A stretch of 64,000 nt of DNA. Origin: CAYRGC01 sp964601225 (lineage in GTDB: Bacteria > Patescibacteriota > Gracilibacteria > Peribacterales > Peribacteraceae). Where the stretch lies: contig CAZRMM010000003.1 in assembly GCA_964601225.1 (NCBI GenBank), positions 1 to 64,000 on the forward strand. The letters are read 5' to 3'. The notes under the pieces were generated by a model, which was not told the DNA's origin, made no database searches, and saw only the letters and a program-made list of their open reading frames with translations. A program made the position numbers and the translations under genes. Position 1 is the first letter of the stretch. Each line of letters starts with the position of its first letter. Below, one piece after another: positions 52,352 through 61,376 of the stretch.

Positions 52352-53833
52352 GTGCCCTTCCGCCTCTACAACACCTTCAGCAAGCGCGAGGAAGACGTCG
52401 TGCCCCAAGATCCGAAAGACGTGAAAATGTACACCTGCGGGCCCACGGTCTATGGACGCCCGCACATCGGCAACTACTCGTCGTTCCTCATGGCCGATCT
52501 CCTGCGCCGCTGGATGGAGACGGGTCACGGTTGGACCGTGAAGCATGTTAAAAACATCACCGATGTCGGGCACCTTGTGGCGGACGCGGACTCAGGTGAA
52601 GACAAGGTGGAGAAGCAGGCGAAGATCATCGCGAAGGAGAAGCGCGGCGCGGATGCCCAGGTCACCATGGAGGATGTCCTCGGGGTCGCGGAGATGTACA
52701 CCGCGCAGTTCCTCGAGGACGAGAAGGCGCTCAATATGATGGAGCCTTTCGCCCGTCCCAAAGCCACGGAAACGATCCCGGAGATGATCGAGATCATCAG
52801 GGTGCTGATCGAAAAAAAGCACGCGTACGAGACGGAGGACGGCGTGTATTTTTCCGTCGAGTCGTTCCCCGACTACGGCCGCCTCTCGGGCAACACGCTC
52901 GACAAGCTCAACGCCGGCGCGCGCGTGCACGTGAACGAACGGAAGAAGCACCCCGCCGATTTCGCGCTCTGGAAAAAAGCGGTGGGCGAGAACGCGCACC
53001 ACGTGCTCCGCTGGGATTCGCCGTGGGGTCCGGGTTTCCCCGGCTGGCACATCGAGTGCTCCGCGATGGCGCGCAAAATCCTCGGCGACACGCTCGATCT
53101 CCACACCGGAGGCGAGGACAACATCTTCCCCCACCACGAATGCGAGATCGCGCAGAGCGAATCTGCGTCCTTCGGCTCCGCTCAGGACAAAAAGCCGTTT
53201 GTTCGGCTTTGGCTACACAAAAGACGCATCGACCTCGCGGGAGAGAAGATGAGTAAGAGTCTTGGCAACGTGTTAAGCATCCCCGACGTCAAAGATCGTG
53301 GCTATTCCCCTCTCGATCTGCGGTATTACTTCCTCTCGGTGCACTACCGCACGAATCTCAAGTTCACCTGGAAAGGGATGGACGATGCGAAGCAGTCCCG
53401 CCGCTCGATCACCGACTGGATTGCGCGAGGGGGAGTCGCTGAGACGTCCGGAAAGAACAAAGGGGCGATCACGGCCGATGATGTGAAGAAATATTCAGAT
53501 GAATTTGCTGCTGCAATGGACAGTGATTTGAACACGCCCGGCGCGCTCGCGGCGGTGTTCGAGTGCATGCATAAAGCGAACGGATCGGCGTTTCCGGATT
53601 CCGCCGCCGCGGAAGCACTGAAGGAATTCACGCAAACGGTACGCTCGGTTTTCGGCTGTTTTGAGCCAGAAATCGAGGGTATTCCTGACGACGTGCAGAA
53701 GCTCGTCGACGAGCGCGCGTCCGCGCGCAAGAACAAAGACTTCGCCGCGTCCGATCGTCTGCGAGACGCGATCGCCGCGCTCGGATACGAACTCAAAGAC
53801 ACCGCGCAGGGTCAGCAGGTTCGGAGGAGATAA
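52352..53833 (+). CDS. cysS: Cysteinyl-tRNA synthetase
   Basis: 493 aa, GTG start at 52352 (MPFRLYNTFSKREEDV). Class I enzyme with HIGH-type motif CGPTVYGRPHIGNYSSFLMA, zinc region PGWHIECSAMARKILG and KMSKS in LAGEKMSKSLGNVL. Between EIAQSE and KPFVRLWLHK, where other CysS proteins have a few residues, the peptide SASFGSAQDK occurs; its DNA (TTCGGCTCCGCTCAGGACAA) belongs to an intergenic repeat family. The insertion keeps the frame. Followed by a long hairpin element. Confidence 0.97.
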   Translation: MPFRLYNTFSKREEDVVPQDPKDVKMYTCGPTVYGRPHIGNYSSFLMADLLRRWMETGHGWTVKHVKNITDVGHLVADADSGEDKVEKQAKIIAKEKRGADAQVTMEDVLGVAEMYTAQFLEDEKALNMMEPFARPKATETIPEMIEIIRVLIEKKHAYETEDGVYFSVESFPDYGRLSGNTLDKLNAGARVHVNERKKHPADFALWKKAVGENAHHVLRWDSPWGPGFPGWHIECSAMARKILGDTLDLHTGGEDNIFPHHECEIAQSESASFGSAQDKKPFVRLWLHKRRIDLAGEKMSKSLGNVLSIPDVKDRGYSPLDLRYYFLSVHYRTNLKFTWKGMDDAKQSRRSITDWIARGGVAETSGKNKGAITADDVKKYSDEFAAAMDSDLNTPGALAAVFECMHKANGSAFPDSAAAEALKEFTQTVRSVFGCFEPEIEGIPDDVQKLVDERASARKNKDFAASDRLRDAIAALGYELKDTAQGQQVRRR

Positions 53834-53835
53834 AG

Positions 53836-53945
53836 TGTCATCCTTCGAGGCTCGCCGTCAGCATCATCGTGTCATGGTGAGGTGCGAGTGAGCTCGGCTC
53901 ACGAGCCTCGAACCACGACACGATGACTCGCACCTCAGGATGACA
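53836..53945. repeat. Long imperfect hairpin of the CCTGAGG/CCTTCGAGG family, copy B
   Basis: Its reverse complement matches copy A (26205-26326) over about 110 nt. Outer stem TGTCATCCT/AGGATGACA and inner stem CATCGTGTC/GACACGATG are perfect; both differ from copy A by paired changes. Confidence 0.85.
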
Positions 53946-55031
53946 GCGTGCCAACCGAACTCGTCATCACGCACTCATCGTTCGACCGCACTCATGGTGA
54001 ACCGATCTGACAGCGATGTCAGGAATTTTCGACATCACCCAGGAACCGCGACGTGCGCCAAGGGGCCTTCCTGCGACGTTCGAAATGTGGAGAGGGGATT
54101 CATGGGCGGCGGAAAAAACGACGCAATAGACGCGAAAATTGGAGGATTTGAAAAGTATTCTTTACTGTTTTGAACAGTAAACAGTACATTTTTTATCAAC
54201 ATCGATTGAAATTTGTCGAAGAGTCTTCGCTTTTTGGCGTTCGAGAAGCCACTCGCCGTGCCTTATGATGCCCTTTTGCTTTTTTTCTTTGGAGAAATCT
54301 TCGCGAGACACTGAATTCATCGTTTAATCGATGATTTGGGTTTGTTTATTCTAAAAACGTCTAACGGAGGCGACAAAACGGAAACTTCGCTTGACTAAAA
54401 TGCAATATTTACAAAGCAAACGACCCTACTGGCAAGGACTTTTTTTGTTCGAGTTTGTACCCCTGCTCAGCACTTTCCGCTCAAGAATTCATTACAGAAA
54501 TCGTGATTCTCGCTTTTCTTTCCGAGAGAAACGCAAAATGCCTTCCGATTCTTGTGTAACAGACCCTGCGTTTCAGCGTTTCTCTGGGTGCCTACTTCTT
54601 CGTAGCGCTAGCTTGATTCCTCCGAAACGGGTTCGGTAGGATTCCGCTAATCCGCTCAAGAGAAGGCGAGCGGTCTAACGTTCATGGTCTTTGACATCTC
54701 GGCCATTGCCCTCGACTTCGAGGACAATTTCTCACATTCCCTGCCCAACTCTTTTGAGAGTGGGCTTGAATCGTGTCTCTGGTTCACATCAACCTGCCAT
54801 GTCGTACCGGTATCAACTCTTTGTGTGGACTCTTTATATTTAAGGAGGAAGGCACGTCACGAAAACATTCGTGCTCATCCGCGACACAAATGCGTCGATC
54901 ACCCAGGCGGTTCGGTCTGATGCCTCTCACCACCCGTACGAATTTTACTGTCTTCGCAGGAAAGGATTCCTGCTCCCGCAGGGGAGTCCCTGCCTCAACA
55001 TTGTTTTATTTCTCCTCTCCTACTTACCTCT
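53946..55031. other. 1.1-kb AT-rich region before the S-layer gene
   Basis: No convincing protein gene; the longest frames (79-82 codons, e.g. from 54391) lack protein-like composition. It holds a 21-bp palindrome (54161-54181), an inverted repeat TCATCG-TTTAAT-CGATGA (about 54319-54336), hairpins CCTCGACTTCGAGG (near 54705) and CAGGG-GAGT-CCCTG (near 54980), and an AAGGAGG at 54842 not followed by a start codon. It probably contains the promoter and a long untranslated leader of the S-layer gene. The last 30 nt before the ATG are pyrimidine-rich, with no Shine-Dalgarno. Confidence 0.6.
54161..54181. promoter_or_regulatory. Perfect 21-bp palindrome, possible operator
   Basis: TTTACTGTT-TTG-AACAGTAAA lies about 870 nt before the S-layer start, directly followed by CAGTACATTTTTT. 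It could be a protein-binding site or an AT-rich terminator. Confidence 0.5.
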
Positions 55032-58000
55032 ATGGATCTTTCTCGTTTGAAGAAAGTCCTCGCGGGTATGTCGGTTGCTGCGATCACCCTCACGCAATTC
55101 GGCGTGAAGACGGCGTTCGCTGCTTACTCCGACGTTCCCTCGGGAGTCTGGTACGAGGAAGCTGTCTCCGCTTTGTCGGATGATGGCGTCCTCGATGCCT
55201 CTCAGACGCGCTTCCGCGGCGGCGATCTCGCCACCCGCGCGGAGTTCGTCAAACTCATCGTCATGATGAACGGTGGGCTCCTTTCTACTCCTCCGGCCGT
55301 GGCCAGCTTCGATGACGTCAAGTCGTCGGCCTGGTACTACGCATACATGGAGGAGGCCGGCAAGGAGGGTTGGGTCAAGGGTGATGGCAGCTGCTATGGC
55401 AGCCATCCCTGCTACGCCCGCCCTGGCGCGAACATCAATCGCGCTGAAGCCGCCGCGCTCATCGTCCGCGCCTTCAACCTCGAGGCGTCCGGCGATGCTT
55501 CGCAGTTCGTCGACAACCCGTCCGGCCAGTGGTACACGGATGCTATCCAGTCTGCCGCTGATCACTGCGTCCTTCAGGGTGACGATTCCACGGGCCGCGT
55601 TCGCCCGAACGACAACATGAACCGCGCTGAAATGGTGGTCATGCTCTACCGCGTCGACCAGGGCCTCATGTACGGCCAGGATTGCGGTGGCAACCACAGC
55701 ACGGAAGCCGGTATTCAGTCTGCTCGCGCTCTCTCCAGCATGGTCGTCGAAGTCGTGTTCAACATGGACGTCGACCAGGCCTCCGCTGAGATGGCCAGCA
55801 ACTACGCGATCTCCGGTGCTTCGCCCGCCGTCACGGTGACGTCCGTTAAGCAGACGTCCGATGACACGGTCGAGCTCACGCTCTCGAGCGGCCTCACGGC
55901 TGGCTCCGAGTACACGGTGACCGCTTCCGACATTGAGACGGCTGACGGCGACATGTTCTCCGACTCCGCCTCCTTCAACGGTTACTCGAGCCTTCCGTCC
56001 TCCAAGGGCACGCTCGAGGTTTCCGTTTCCTCCAAGAACCCGGTCGGTGACACGGTTCCGCAGGGTGCGGTCGGCGTCACGATGCTCTCCATGGACCTCA
56101 CGGCCTCTTGCGACGAAGCTGTCGCTATCGAGGACATGACCGTCCTCCACGAGGGCTTCGGCGCTCAGTCCGACATCGACGGTGTGTACCTTGCACAGGC
56201 TGGCACGCGCCTCTCCCGCAAGCGCACGATCGATTCCAAGGATCAGACCGGCAACATCCACCTCTCGCAGCCTCTCACTGTTGCGGCTTGCAAGACGGTG
56301 ACCCTCGATCTCGTCGCGGACTTCATCTCCACGGCGACCACGGCCGCCGAGCACAACTTCGCTGTTGAGCTCCCGTCCGACATCACCACGAACGCCAAGC
56401 AGGTAACCGGCAACTTCCCGCTCCGTGGCAGCACGTTCAAGATCGCTGCCGTCCGCAGCGGTAAGCTCTCCGTTGGCTACCGCACCGTCTCCCCCGATGA
56501 GGTGGAGGTTGGTGACAAGGGCGTTGTCCTCGGCAAGTTCGAGCTCTCCTCGGACAGCGTTGAGGATCAGACCCTCTACTCCTTGACTGTCGAACAGAAC
56601 GGCACCGCCGGCGACGGCGATGTCACGAACCTCAAGATCCGCCGCTCCGATGGCACGGTGATCAGCAACACGGTTGCGACGACCGTTGGCGACTTCGCCA
56701 CCTTCGTCTTCGATCCTCCGTTCACCATCCTCGAGGGCGATCGCATGACCTTCGAACTCGTCGGTGACGTCTTTGGCGGCGCCGGTGAGAGCGTAATCAT
56801 GCACTTCGAGGAGGACTCCGACATCTTCGCCGTCGGTTCCCTCTACGGTTACGGTGTGAACGGTCAGCTCTACGGCTCCCGCGTCACCCTCCCGACCTCG
56901 GACAACGCGTCCACGGTCACGATCGACGCTGGTGAGTTCACCATCGAGATCGACGGTCCCGTGCAGCAGACCTACACGCGCGACCAGAACGACGCTGTCC
57001 TCGCCAACATCATCTTCACGACGGGTGGCGAGCGCATCGATGTTAAGAAGCTCTTCATTGCCATCGCTGGCACGACGAGCTCGGGCCAGACGTTCGCGTT
57101 CGGTGGTTCCACGACCTCCGACACGATCACGGAGGTCCTCGAGAACGTGACGCTCCGCAACAAGACCACGGGTCGCACGGTCTCCGCCGTTAACCTCGGC
57201 TCTTCCGCCGCCGGCACGGCTACGGTCAGCAGCTCGAACTACACGTACCAGATCTACCGCTTCGACGACTTCACCGTGAACGGTAAGGAAACGTACGAGT
57301 TCCGCGTCGACTTCAAGGACAACGGCACGTCCGCTCACCCGCTCAACGGTGACACGTTCCGCGTCCACGTCTGTGGCGAGCCGAAGCAGGTCAGCACCGG
57401 TACGAACACCGTCGGCTGCGTCTTCGGTGGCCTCTTGGCCGCGAACACGGCTTCGACGTACCAGATGGAAATCGAAGGTCTGTCCACGGGCGACACGGTC
57501 AACGACATCCGCCCCCGCGGCACGATCACGGGTAACGCCCACCGCATTGCGAACGCCAACCTCACGGTTGCCGTCAAGTCCGGTGCCGCTACCGACACCG
57601 CTGTGAAGAACAGCAAGAACATCAACCTCCTCCGCTTCGAGGCTCGCGCCGGTGAGGCCAAGGACGTTCTGTTCACCAAGTCTATCTTCGCCAGCAACGC
57701 TGGTTCGTTGAACAACGGCCAGAACTACACCCTCTGGGTCGACACCGACTCCGACGGTAAGGTGGACACGATCCTCGAGAAGGGTCAGTCCGCTCAGAAC
57801 AGCAAGGTAACCTTCAACCAGCTCACGGGTGGCGGCTTCGTCATCCCGAAGGAGAAGACGGTCGTCTTCGAGGTTCACGCCGACATCGCGGCTTCCCTCA
57901 CGGACAGCCAGATCCAGCTCAAGTTCAGCACGGCTGACTCCTCCTACATCGAGGCTGAGCAGGTCGACCGCGGTTCCGCCCTCTCGGGCATCAAGACGGA

Positions 58001-59279
58001 CAGTGCTTCGTGCACGTCTTGCGACATCACGGTCACCACGGCTACGTCCACGCTCTACAGTCTCGTGAGCCAGGGTTCCCTCATCGTGTCGAAGGACACG
58101 ACGACCCTCCGCAACCACCAGCTCCTCGGTGGTACGCTCGCCGACCCGGTCCTCCGTCTCCAGTTCCACGCTGAGTACGAGGACATCGACGTCACGGATC
58201 TCCAGCTGACGTCCTCCGGTTCCCGCGCGAACAGCGTTGATCGTCTCGAGCTCTACAAGGACGGCGCTACGGCTCCGTTCGCTTCCGCCACGGTTGGTGG
58301 TTGTGGATCCGATGACGTTCTCACGCAGAACCAGGAAATGCGCGTGACGACCTTCTGCGCCAAGATGCAGAGCCGTCAGCTCATCGTTCCGAAGGGTGGT
58401 CCGGACGTGAAGATCTCCGTTCGCCCCCGCATGAAGACTGACGTCGACGGCGCCACGTCCGGCACCGGCGTCACGATCTTCGTCACCAGCCAGCCGATCT
58501 CGAACAACGCGTCCGGCTCTGGTGCAGTCCGCGCTCGCGGTGATCAGTCCAGCAACAACCTCATCGCCAACGACGGCCACCAGGTCGCTGCTGGCCAGGT
58601 TGTGATCAAGTCCACGGGTGGATTCGGTTCCGGTTCCGACATCGTCGGCGCCAAGAACGTCACGGTCCTCTCGAAGCTCACTTCGATCACGAACGCCAAC
58701 CCCGACGCGAACGGCTCGATCGTTCCGACGGGTGTCTCCGCGATCGGTCAGTTCAAGTTCTCCGCTGCTCCGCACAGCAACTCCAAGAACGGCACCAACA
58801 AGGTGACGCTCTCCGGCGCTGTGTTTAACATCGACTCGAACAACGTGATCCTTAGCTCCTTCGCCTTGTACAACAAGACGACGGGCTCCGCGATCACCTC
58901 GAGCTGCACGGCGAAGAACACGTCCAACGGCGCTCTCGCTTCCGCCTCCGGTTCCTTCGCCGTCGTTTGCGGCATGCTCGGTTCGAGCAGCGTGAACACG
59001 TCGGTTGATCAGGGCAGCGACGAGACGTTCGTTCTCCAGGCTACTGTGACGAAGGTCACGGGCCAGACGAGCTTTGCTCTCCAGGTGAGCCTCCAAAACT
59101 TCAACAACATTGGAGCCAACTCCTTCGGTCCGGGCACTGCTTCCACGGTCAGCCACCTCGACTGGATCGACGACGACTCCGGTACGCTCAGCTCCGCTGG
59201 GACGACCACCGAGTCTCGCTTCCTCTGGGTCGAGTACACGGACACGACGATCAAGTCCACGAGCTACCAGCAGAGCTAA
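55032..59279 (+). CDS. S-layer protein with three SLH domains
   Basis: 1415 aa. Signal peptide (LKKVLAGMSVAAITLTQFGV, cut near AFA-A). Three SLH domains at about 30-210: YSDVPSGVWYEEAVSALSDD, FDDVKSSAWYYAYMEEAGKE and FVDNPSGQWYTDAIQSAADH. These bind a secondary wall polymer. From about 225 on, the chain is Thr/Ser/Val-rich with repeated beta domains, the first Big/Ig-like (ARALSSMVVEVVFNMDVDQA). Codon use is extreme (mostly TCC, ACG, GTC, AAG, AAC), as for a very abundant protein. This probably builds the cell surface lattice. Ser/Thr richness fits glycosylation. A strong terminator follows. The antisense 1378-codon ORF is a codon-bias shadow. Confidence 0.95.
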   Translation: MDLSRLKKVLAGMSVAAITLTQFGVKTAFAAYSDVPSGVWYEEAVSALSDDGVLDASQTRFRGGDLATRAEFVKLIVMMNGGLLSTPPAVASFDDVKSSAWYYAYMEEAGKEGWVKGDGSCYGSHPCYARPGANINRAEAAALIVRAFNLEASGDASQFVDNPSGQWYTDAIQSAADHCVLQGDDSTGRVRPNDNMNRAEMVVMLYRVDQGLMYGQDCGGNHSTEAGIQSARALSSMVVEVVFNMDVDQASAEMASNYAISGASPAVTVTSVKQTSDDTVELTLSSGLTAGSEYTVTASDIETADGDMFSDSASFNGYSSLPSSKGTLEVSVSSKNPVGDTVPQGAVGVTMLSMDLTASCDEAVAIEDMTVLHEGFGAQSDIDGVYLAQAGTRLSRKRTIDSKDQTGNIHLSQPLTVAACKTVTLDLVADFISTATTAAEHNFAVELPSDITTNAKQVTGNFPLRGSTFKIAAVRSGKLSVGYRTVSPDEVEVGDKGVVLGKFELSSDSVEDQTLYSLTVEQNGTAGDGDVTNLKIRRSDGTVISNTVATTVGDFATFVFDPPFTILEGDRMTFELVGDVFGGAGESVIMHFEEDSDIFAVGSLYGYGVNGQLYGSRVTLPTSDNASTVTIDAGEFTIEIDGPVQQTYTRDQNDAVLANIIFTTGGERIDVKKLFIAIAGTTSSGQTFAFGGSTTSDTITEVLENVTLRNKTTGRTVSAVNLGSSAAGTATVSSSNYTYQIYRFDDFTVNGKETYEFRVDFKDNGTSAHPLNGDTFRVHVCGEPKQVSTGTNTVGCVFGGLLAANTASTYQMEIEGLSTGDTVNDIRPRGTITGNAHRIANANLTVAVKSGAATDTAVKNSKNINLLRFEARAGEAKDVLFTKSIFASNAGSLNNGQNYTLWVDTDSDGKVDTILEKGQSAQNSKVTFNQLTGGGFVIPKEKTVVFEVHADIAASLTDSQIQLKFSTADSSYIEAEQVDRGSALSGIKTDSASCTSCDITVTTATSTLYSLVSQGSLIVSKDTTTLRNHQLLGGTLADPVLRLQFHAEYEDIDVTDLQLTSSGSRANSVDRLELYKDGATAPFASATVGGCGSDDVLTQNQEMRVTTFCAKMQSRQLIVPKGGPDVKISVRPRMKTDVDGATSGTGVTIFVTSQPISNNASGSGAVRARGDQSSNNLIANDGHQVAAGQVVIKSTGGFGSGSDIVGAKNVTVLSKLTSITNANPDANGSIVPTGVSAIGQFKFSAAPHSNSKNGTNKVTLSGAVFNIDSNNVILSSFALYNKTTGSAITSSCTAKNTSNGALASASGSFAVVCGMLGSSSVNTSVDQGSDETFVLQATVTKVTGQTSFALQVSLQNFNNIGANSFGPGTASTVSHLDWIDDDSGTLSSAGTTTESRFLWVEYTDTTIKSTSYQQS

Positions 59280-59319
59280 GCTCCAGACCTGAACTCGTTG
59301 TCAGCCGCAAGGCAACAAG

Positions 59320-59350
59320 GACCCCTCTCGCAAGAGAGGGGTCTTTTGTT
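59320..59350 (+). terminator. Rho-independent terminator of the S-layer gene
   Basis: GACCCCTCTC-GCAA-GAGAGGGGTC is followed by TTTTGTT. Perfect 10-bp stem. Confidence 0.95.
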
Positions 59351-59482
59351 ATGCGCGGGAGGGGCACCGGAGGTGACCCTTCCGCGGACCTTCCGCTCCG
59401 GCAAGGTATGCCTTCAGGCGGGCAGAGCCCGCCTTCGGCAAGTTTATGACAATATATGTCACCCTGAGCCTGACGAAGGGTG
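59351..59482. repeat. Repeat debris between the S-layer and femAB genes
   Basis: It includes CACCGGAGGTGACCC, a GGCGGGC-AGA-GCCCGCC hairpin (about 59415) and TGTCACCCTGAGCCTGACGA-AGGGTG (59457-59483), the short form of the CCTGAGG hairpin family. Confidence 0.6.
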
Positions 59483-60490
59483 TTACCCGAGGATTCGTCG
59501 TTTCATCTGTAGAAGTCTCTTCGCCATCGGTCTCAGCACAATTTCTTGTTCCGGCGGGTATTCGACGTATGTGCCGCCGAACTTTGCCTTGAACTCGCTC
59601 ACGCCGGCCCACGGATGTTCGATCCGGCCTTCCGGCGCCACACCGAAGAGATCGTAAGATGTGCAGCCAGCAGCCTTGCAGTGACGCATGGCGGCCCATT
59701 GGAGAGCGTAGGGCGCCATGAGTTCGCGGTGCTGATACGACGAGGCGCCGTAGTAGTAAATGCCCTGCGTGCCCCAGATTGCCCCGATAAGGCCCGCGAC
59801 CGGTTTGGGAGCATCATTTCCCTGTCCGACATTCCCGGGCCCGTAGGCGAGCAACAGAAAAGCCCCTGGCGCGTTCTGTAGGAAGCCGCGATAGTTTTTG
59901 CTCCCCGACGGCCGGAATCCGTCCCGGACTGCGGTCTCGTCCATCAGGCGTGCGAAGGCGTCGACATCGGCTGATTGTTTCACCCGCACGCCGTTCTTCT
60001 CCGCCAAGCGAATGTTGTAGCGGCCCTTCTGCTTCATGCCGGCCAACATCTCCTCTTCCGACGTTGTCAGGTCGATAATGCGGGTGGCTTCGGGGTGGAC
60101 GTGACGACGGGAGTGTCGGGTGACGAGTGACGAGTGTCGAGGGATGGGTTCGATCGGAGAGAGAAAAACGGAAAGACAGCGATCATTTTTGGCATCCTTG
60201 AGAATTGCTTCAAGTAATCCCGACACCCGCAACTCGACACTCGACACCCAGATCGGTCCCCGCGGCACCTCCCACGTGCTCAGTCCTCCCGTCGTCCGAT
60301 CGATTACGACGAGCGCCGAGGCGCGGATCGCGCCTCCTTCCTCGTCCGCGTAGACCTTTACCTCCCGTCCCAGGGCTTCCTGGCTGCGCTTCCAACCGAG
60401 GCTCTGCCAGAGGGTTCCCTGGGGGTGGGAGCTGACCCATTCCTCGTAGCGACGCAGCTCCTCGCCTGTGGTGAGTTGGCGGATGGCCAT
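59483..60490 (-). CDS. FemAB-family aminoacyltransferase
   Basis: 335 aa. GNAT-fold enzyme that adds amino acids from aminoacyl-tRNA to lipid II peptides. N-terminal PQGTLWQSLGWKRSQEALGR, the typical ATRIIDLTTSEEEMLAGMKQ, then KGRYNIRLAEKNGVRVKQSA and the late YALQWAAMRHCKAAGCTSYD and PWAGVSEFKAKFGGTYVEYP. Two segments do not belong to the family: WVSSVELRVSGLL (about 82-94) and PRHSSLVTRHSRRHVH (about 115-130). Their DNA is the GTCGAGTGTCG repeat in inverted arms, apparently inserted in frame. The enzyme suggests a peptide cross-bridge in the wall. Confidence 0.9.
   Translation of the reverse strand: MAIRQLTTGEELRRYEEWVSSHPQGTLWQSLGWKRSQEALGREVKVYADEEGGAIRASALVVIDRTTGGLSTWEVPRGPIWVSSVELRVSGLLEAILKDAKNDRCLSVFLSPIEPIPRHSSLVTRHSRRHVHPEATRIIDLTTSEEEMLAGMKQKGRYNIRLAEKNGVRVKQSADVDAFARLMDETAVRDGFRPSGSKNYRGFLQNAPGAFLLLAYGPGNVGQGNDAPKPVAGLIGAIWGTQGIYYYGASSYQHRELMAPYALQWAAMRHCKAAGCTSYDLFGVAPEGRIEHPWAGVSEFKAKFGGTYVEYPPEQEIVLRPMAKRLLQMKRRILG
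60111..60250. repeat. GTCGAGTGTCG inverted arms inside femAB, copy 3
   Basis: Arms at about 60111-60142 (GAGTGTCGGGTGACGAGTGA) and 60219-60250 (CCCGACACCCGCAACTCGAC) face each other with about 75 nt of femAB sequence between. Same motifs as 23041 and 35161. Confidence 0.8.
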
Positions 60491-60504
60491 GGAGCGATAG
60501 TATT

Positions 60505-60560
60505 ACGTATGAAGTATGAAGTATTAAGGCCTCCCGTAATACTCTATACGTAATACCTGC
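60505..60560. repeat. TATTACGTATGAAGTATGAAG iterated element
   Basis: TATTACGTATGAAGTATGAA, GTATTAAGG, CCTCCCGTAATACTCTATAC and GTAATACC: inverted arms around the start side of sodA. Confidence 0.7.
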
Positions 60561-60615
60561 ACGTGCTTCTTCGTCATCTATTTGCGGTATACTTCGAACG
60601 ATTTCCCCTCTGACC

Positions 60616-61239
60616 ATGGCTCATACCCTCCCGCCCCTGCCCTATGCCTACGACGCGCTCGAGCCGCACATCGACGCTCGGACGATGGAGATCCACCACA
60701 CGAAGCACCATCAGACGTACATCGATAAGCTCAACGCCGCGATCGCCGGCACGGAGTGGGAAGGAAAACCCGTTGAGGAGCTGCTGAAGAACCTGTCTGA
60801 GGTTCCGGAGGACAAGAGGGGAGCGGTCCGGAACCACGGTGGCGGACACTTCAATCACAGTCTCTTCTGGACCGTCATCGGCCCGAAGGCAGGAGGAAAG
60901 CCGTCCGGCGATTTGATGAAGGCGATCGACGGTGACCTCGGCGGCTGGGACAAATTCGTCGAGAGCTTCAACGCCGCGGCGACGAACCAGTTCGGTTCGG
61001 GTTGGGCGTGGCTCGTCGTCGATCCTTCGTCAGGCTCAGGAGGCAAGCTCAAGGTCGTGAACCTGCCGAACCAGGATTCCCCGCTCAGCTCCGGCCAAAC
61101 GCCGATCCTCGGCCTCGACGTGTGGGAGCACGCCTACTACCTCAAGTACCAGAACAAGCGTCCGGACTATGTGAAAGCGTTTTGGCAGATAGTCAACTGG
61201 GACGAAGTACACAAGCGCTTTATCGCTGCGAAACAGTAA
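60616..61239 (+). CDS. sodA: Fe/Mn superoxide dismutase
   Basis: 207 aa, cytoplasmic, no signal peptide. It converts superoxide to oxygen and peroxide, so the cell meets oxygen at least at times. Metal ligands: His in MEIHHTKHHQTYIDKLN, His in NHGGGHFNHSLFWTVIG, Asp and His in LGLDVWEHAYYLKYQNKRPD. Within FGSGWAWLVVDPSSGSGGKL the segment after VV is longer than usual; its DNA (GATCCTTCGTCAGGCTCAGG) matches the CCTTCG...CTCAGG repeat family, another in-frame insertion. Metal preference is not readable. Confidence 0.96.
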   Translation: MAHTLPPLPYAYDALEPHIDARTMEIHHTKHHQTYIDKLNAAIAGTEWEGKPVEELLKNLSEVPEDKRGAVRNHGGGHFNHSLFWTVIGPKAGGKPSGDLMKAIDGDLGGWDKFVESFNAAATNQFGSGWAWLVVDPSSGSGGKLKVVNLPNQDSPLSSGQTPILGLDVWEHAYYLKYQNKRPDYVKAFWQIVNWDEVHKRFIAAKQ

Positions 61240-61376
61240 AGTGACTAGTGATTGGTTGTTCGTGATTCGGTATTCGTGATGAGAAATTGGTTCATCATGA
61301 TCAGGATTGATGTATCCAGTCGTTTTCTATTCTTCTCACCGTGACTAAAAACTCATAACGAATCACCAATCACTTC
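61240..61376. repeat. AGTGATTGGT/TGATTCG iterated element
   Basis: The left arm is CTAGTGATTGGTTGTTCGTG with ATTCGG; the right arm is CGAATCACCAATCACT at the 3' end of the next gene. Between convergent sodA and the decarboxylase. Confidence 0.7.

Noticed and set aside
54391..54639. 82-codon ORF in the S-layer leader
   Set aside because: No Shine-Dalgarno, no protein-like composition, and inside an AT-rich structured region.
55020..59156. 1378-codon ORF on the minus strand under the S-layer gene
   Set aside because: It is the mirror of the extreme codon bias of the S-layer gene (few TTA, CTA, TCA codons), with Arg/Asp/Val-rich unnatural composition and no domains.
61023..61043. Frameshift in sodA
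   Set aside because: The extra residues are an in-frame repeat-derived insertion; motifs on both sides stay in one frame.
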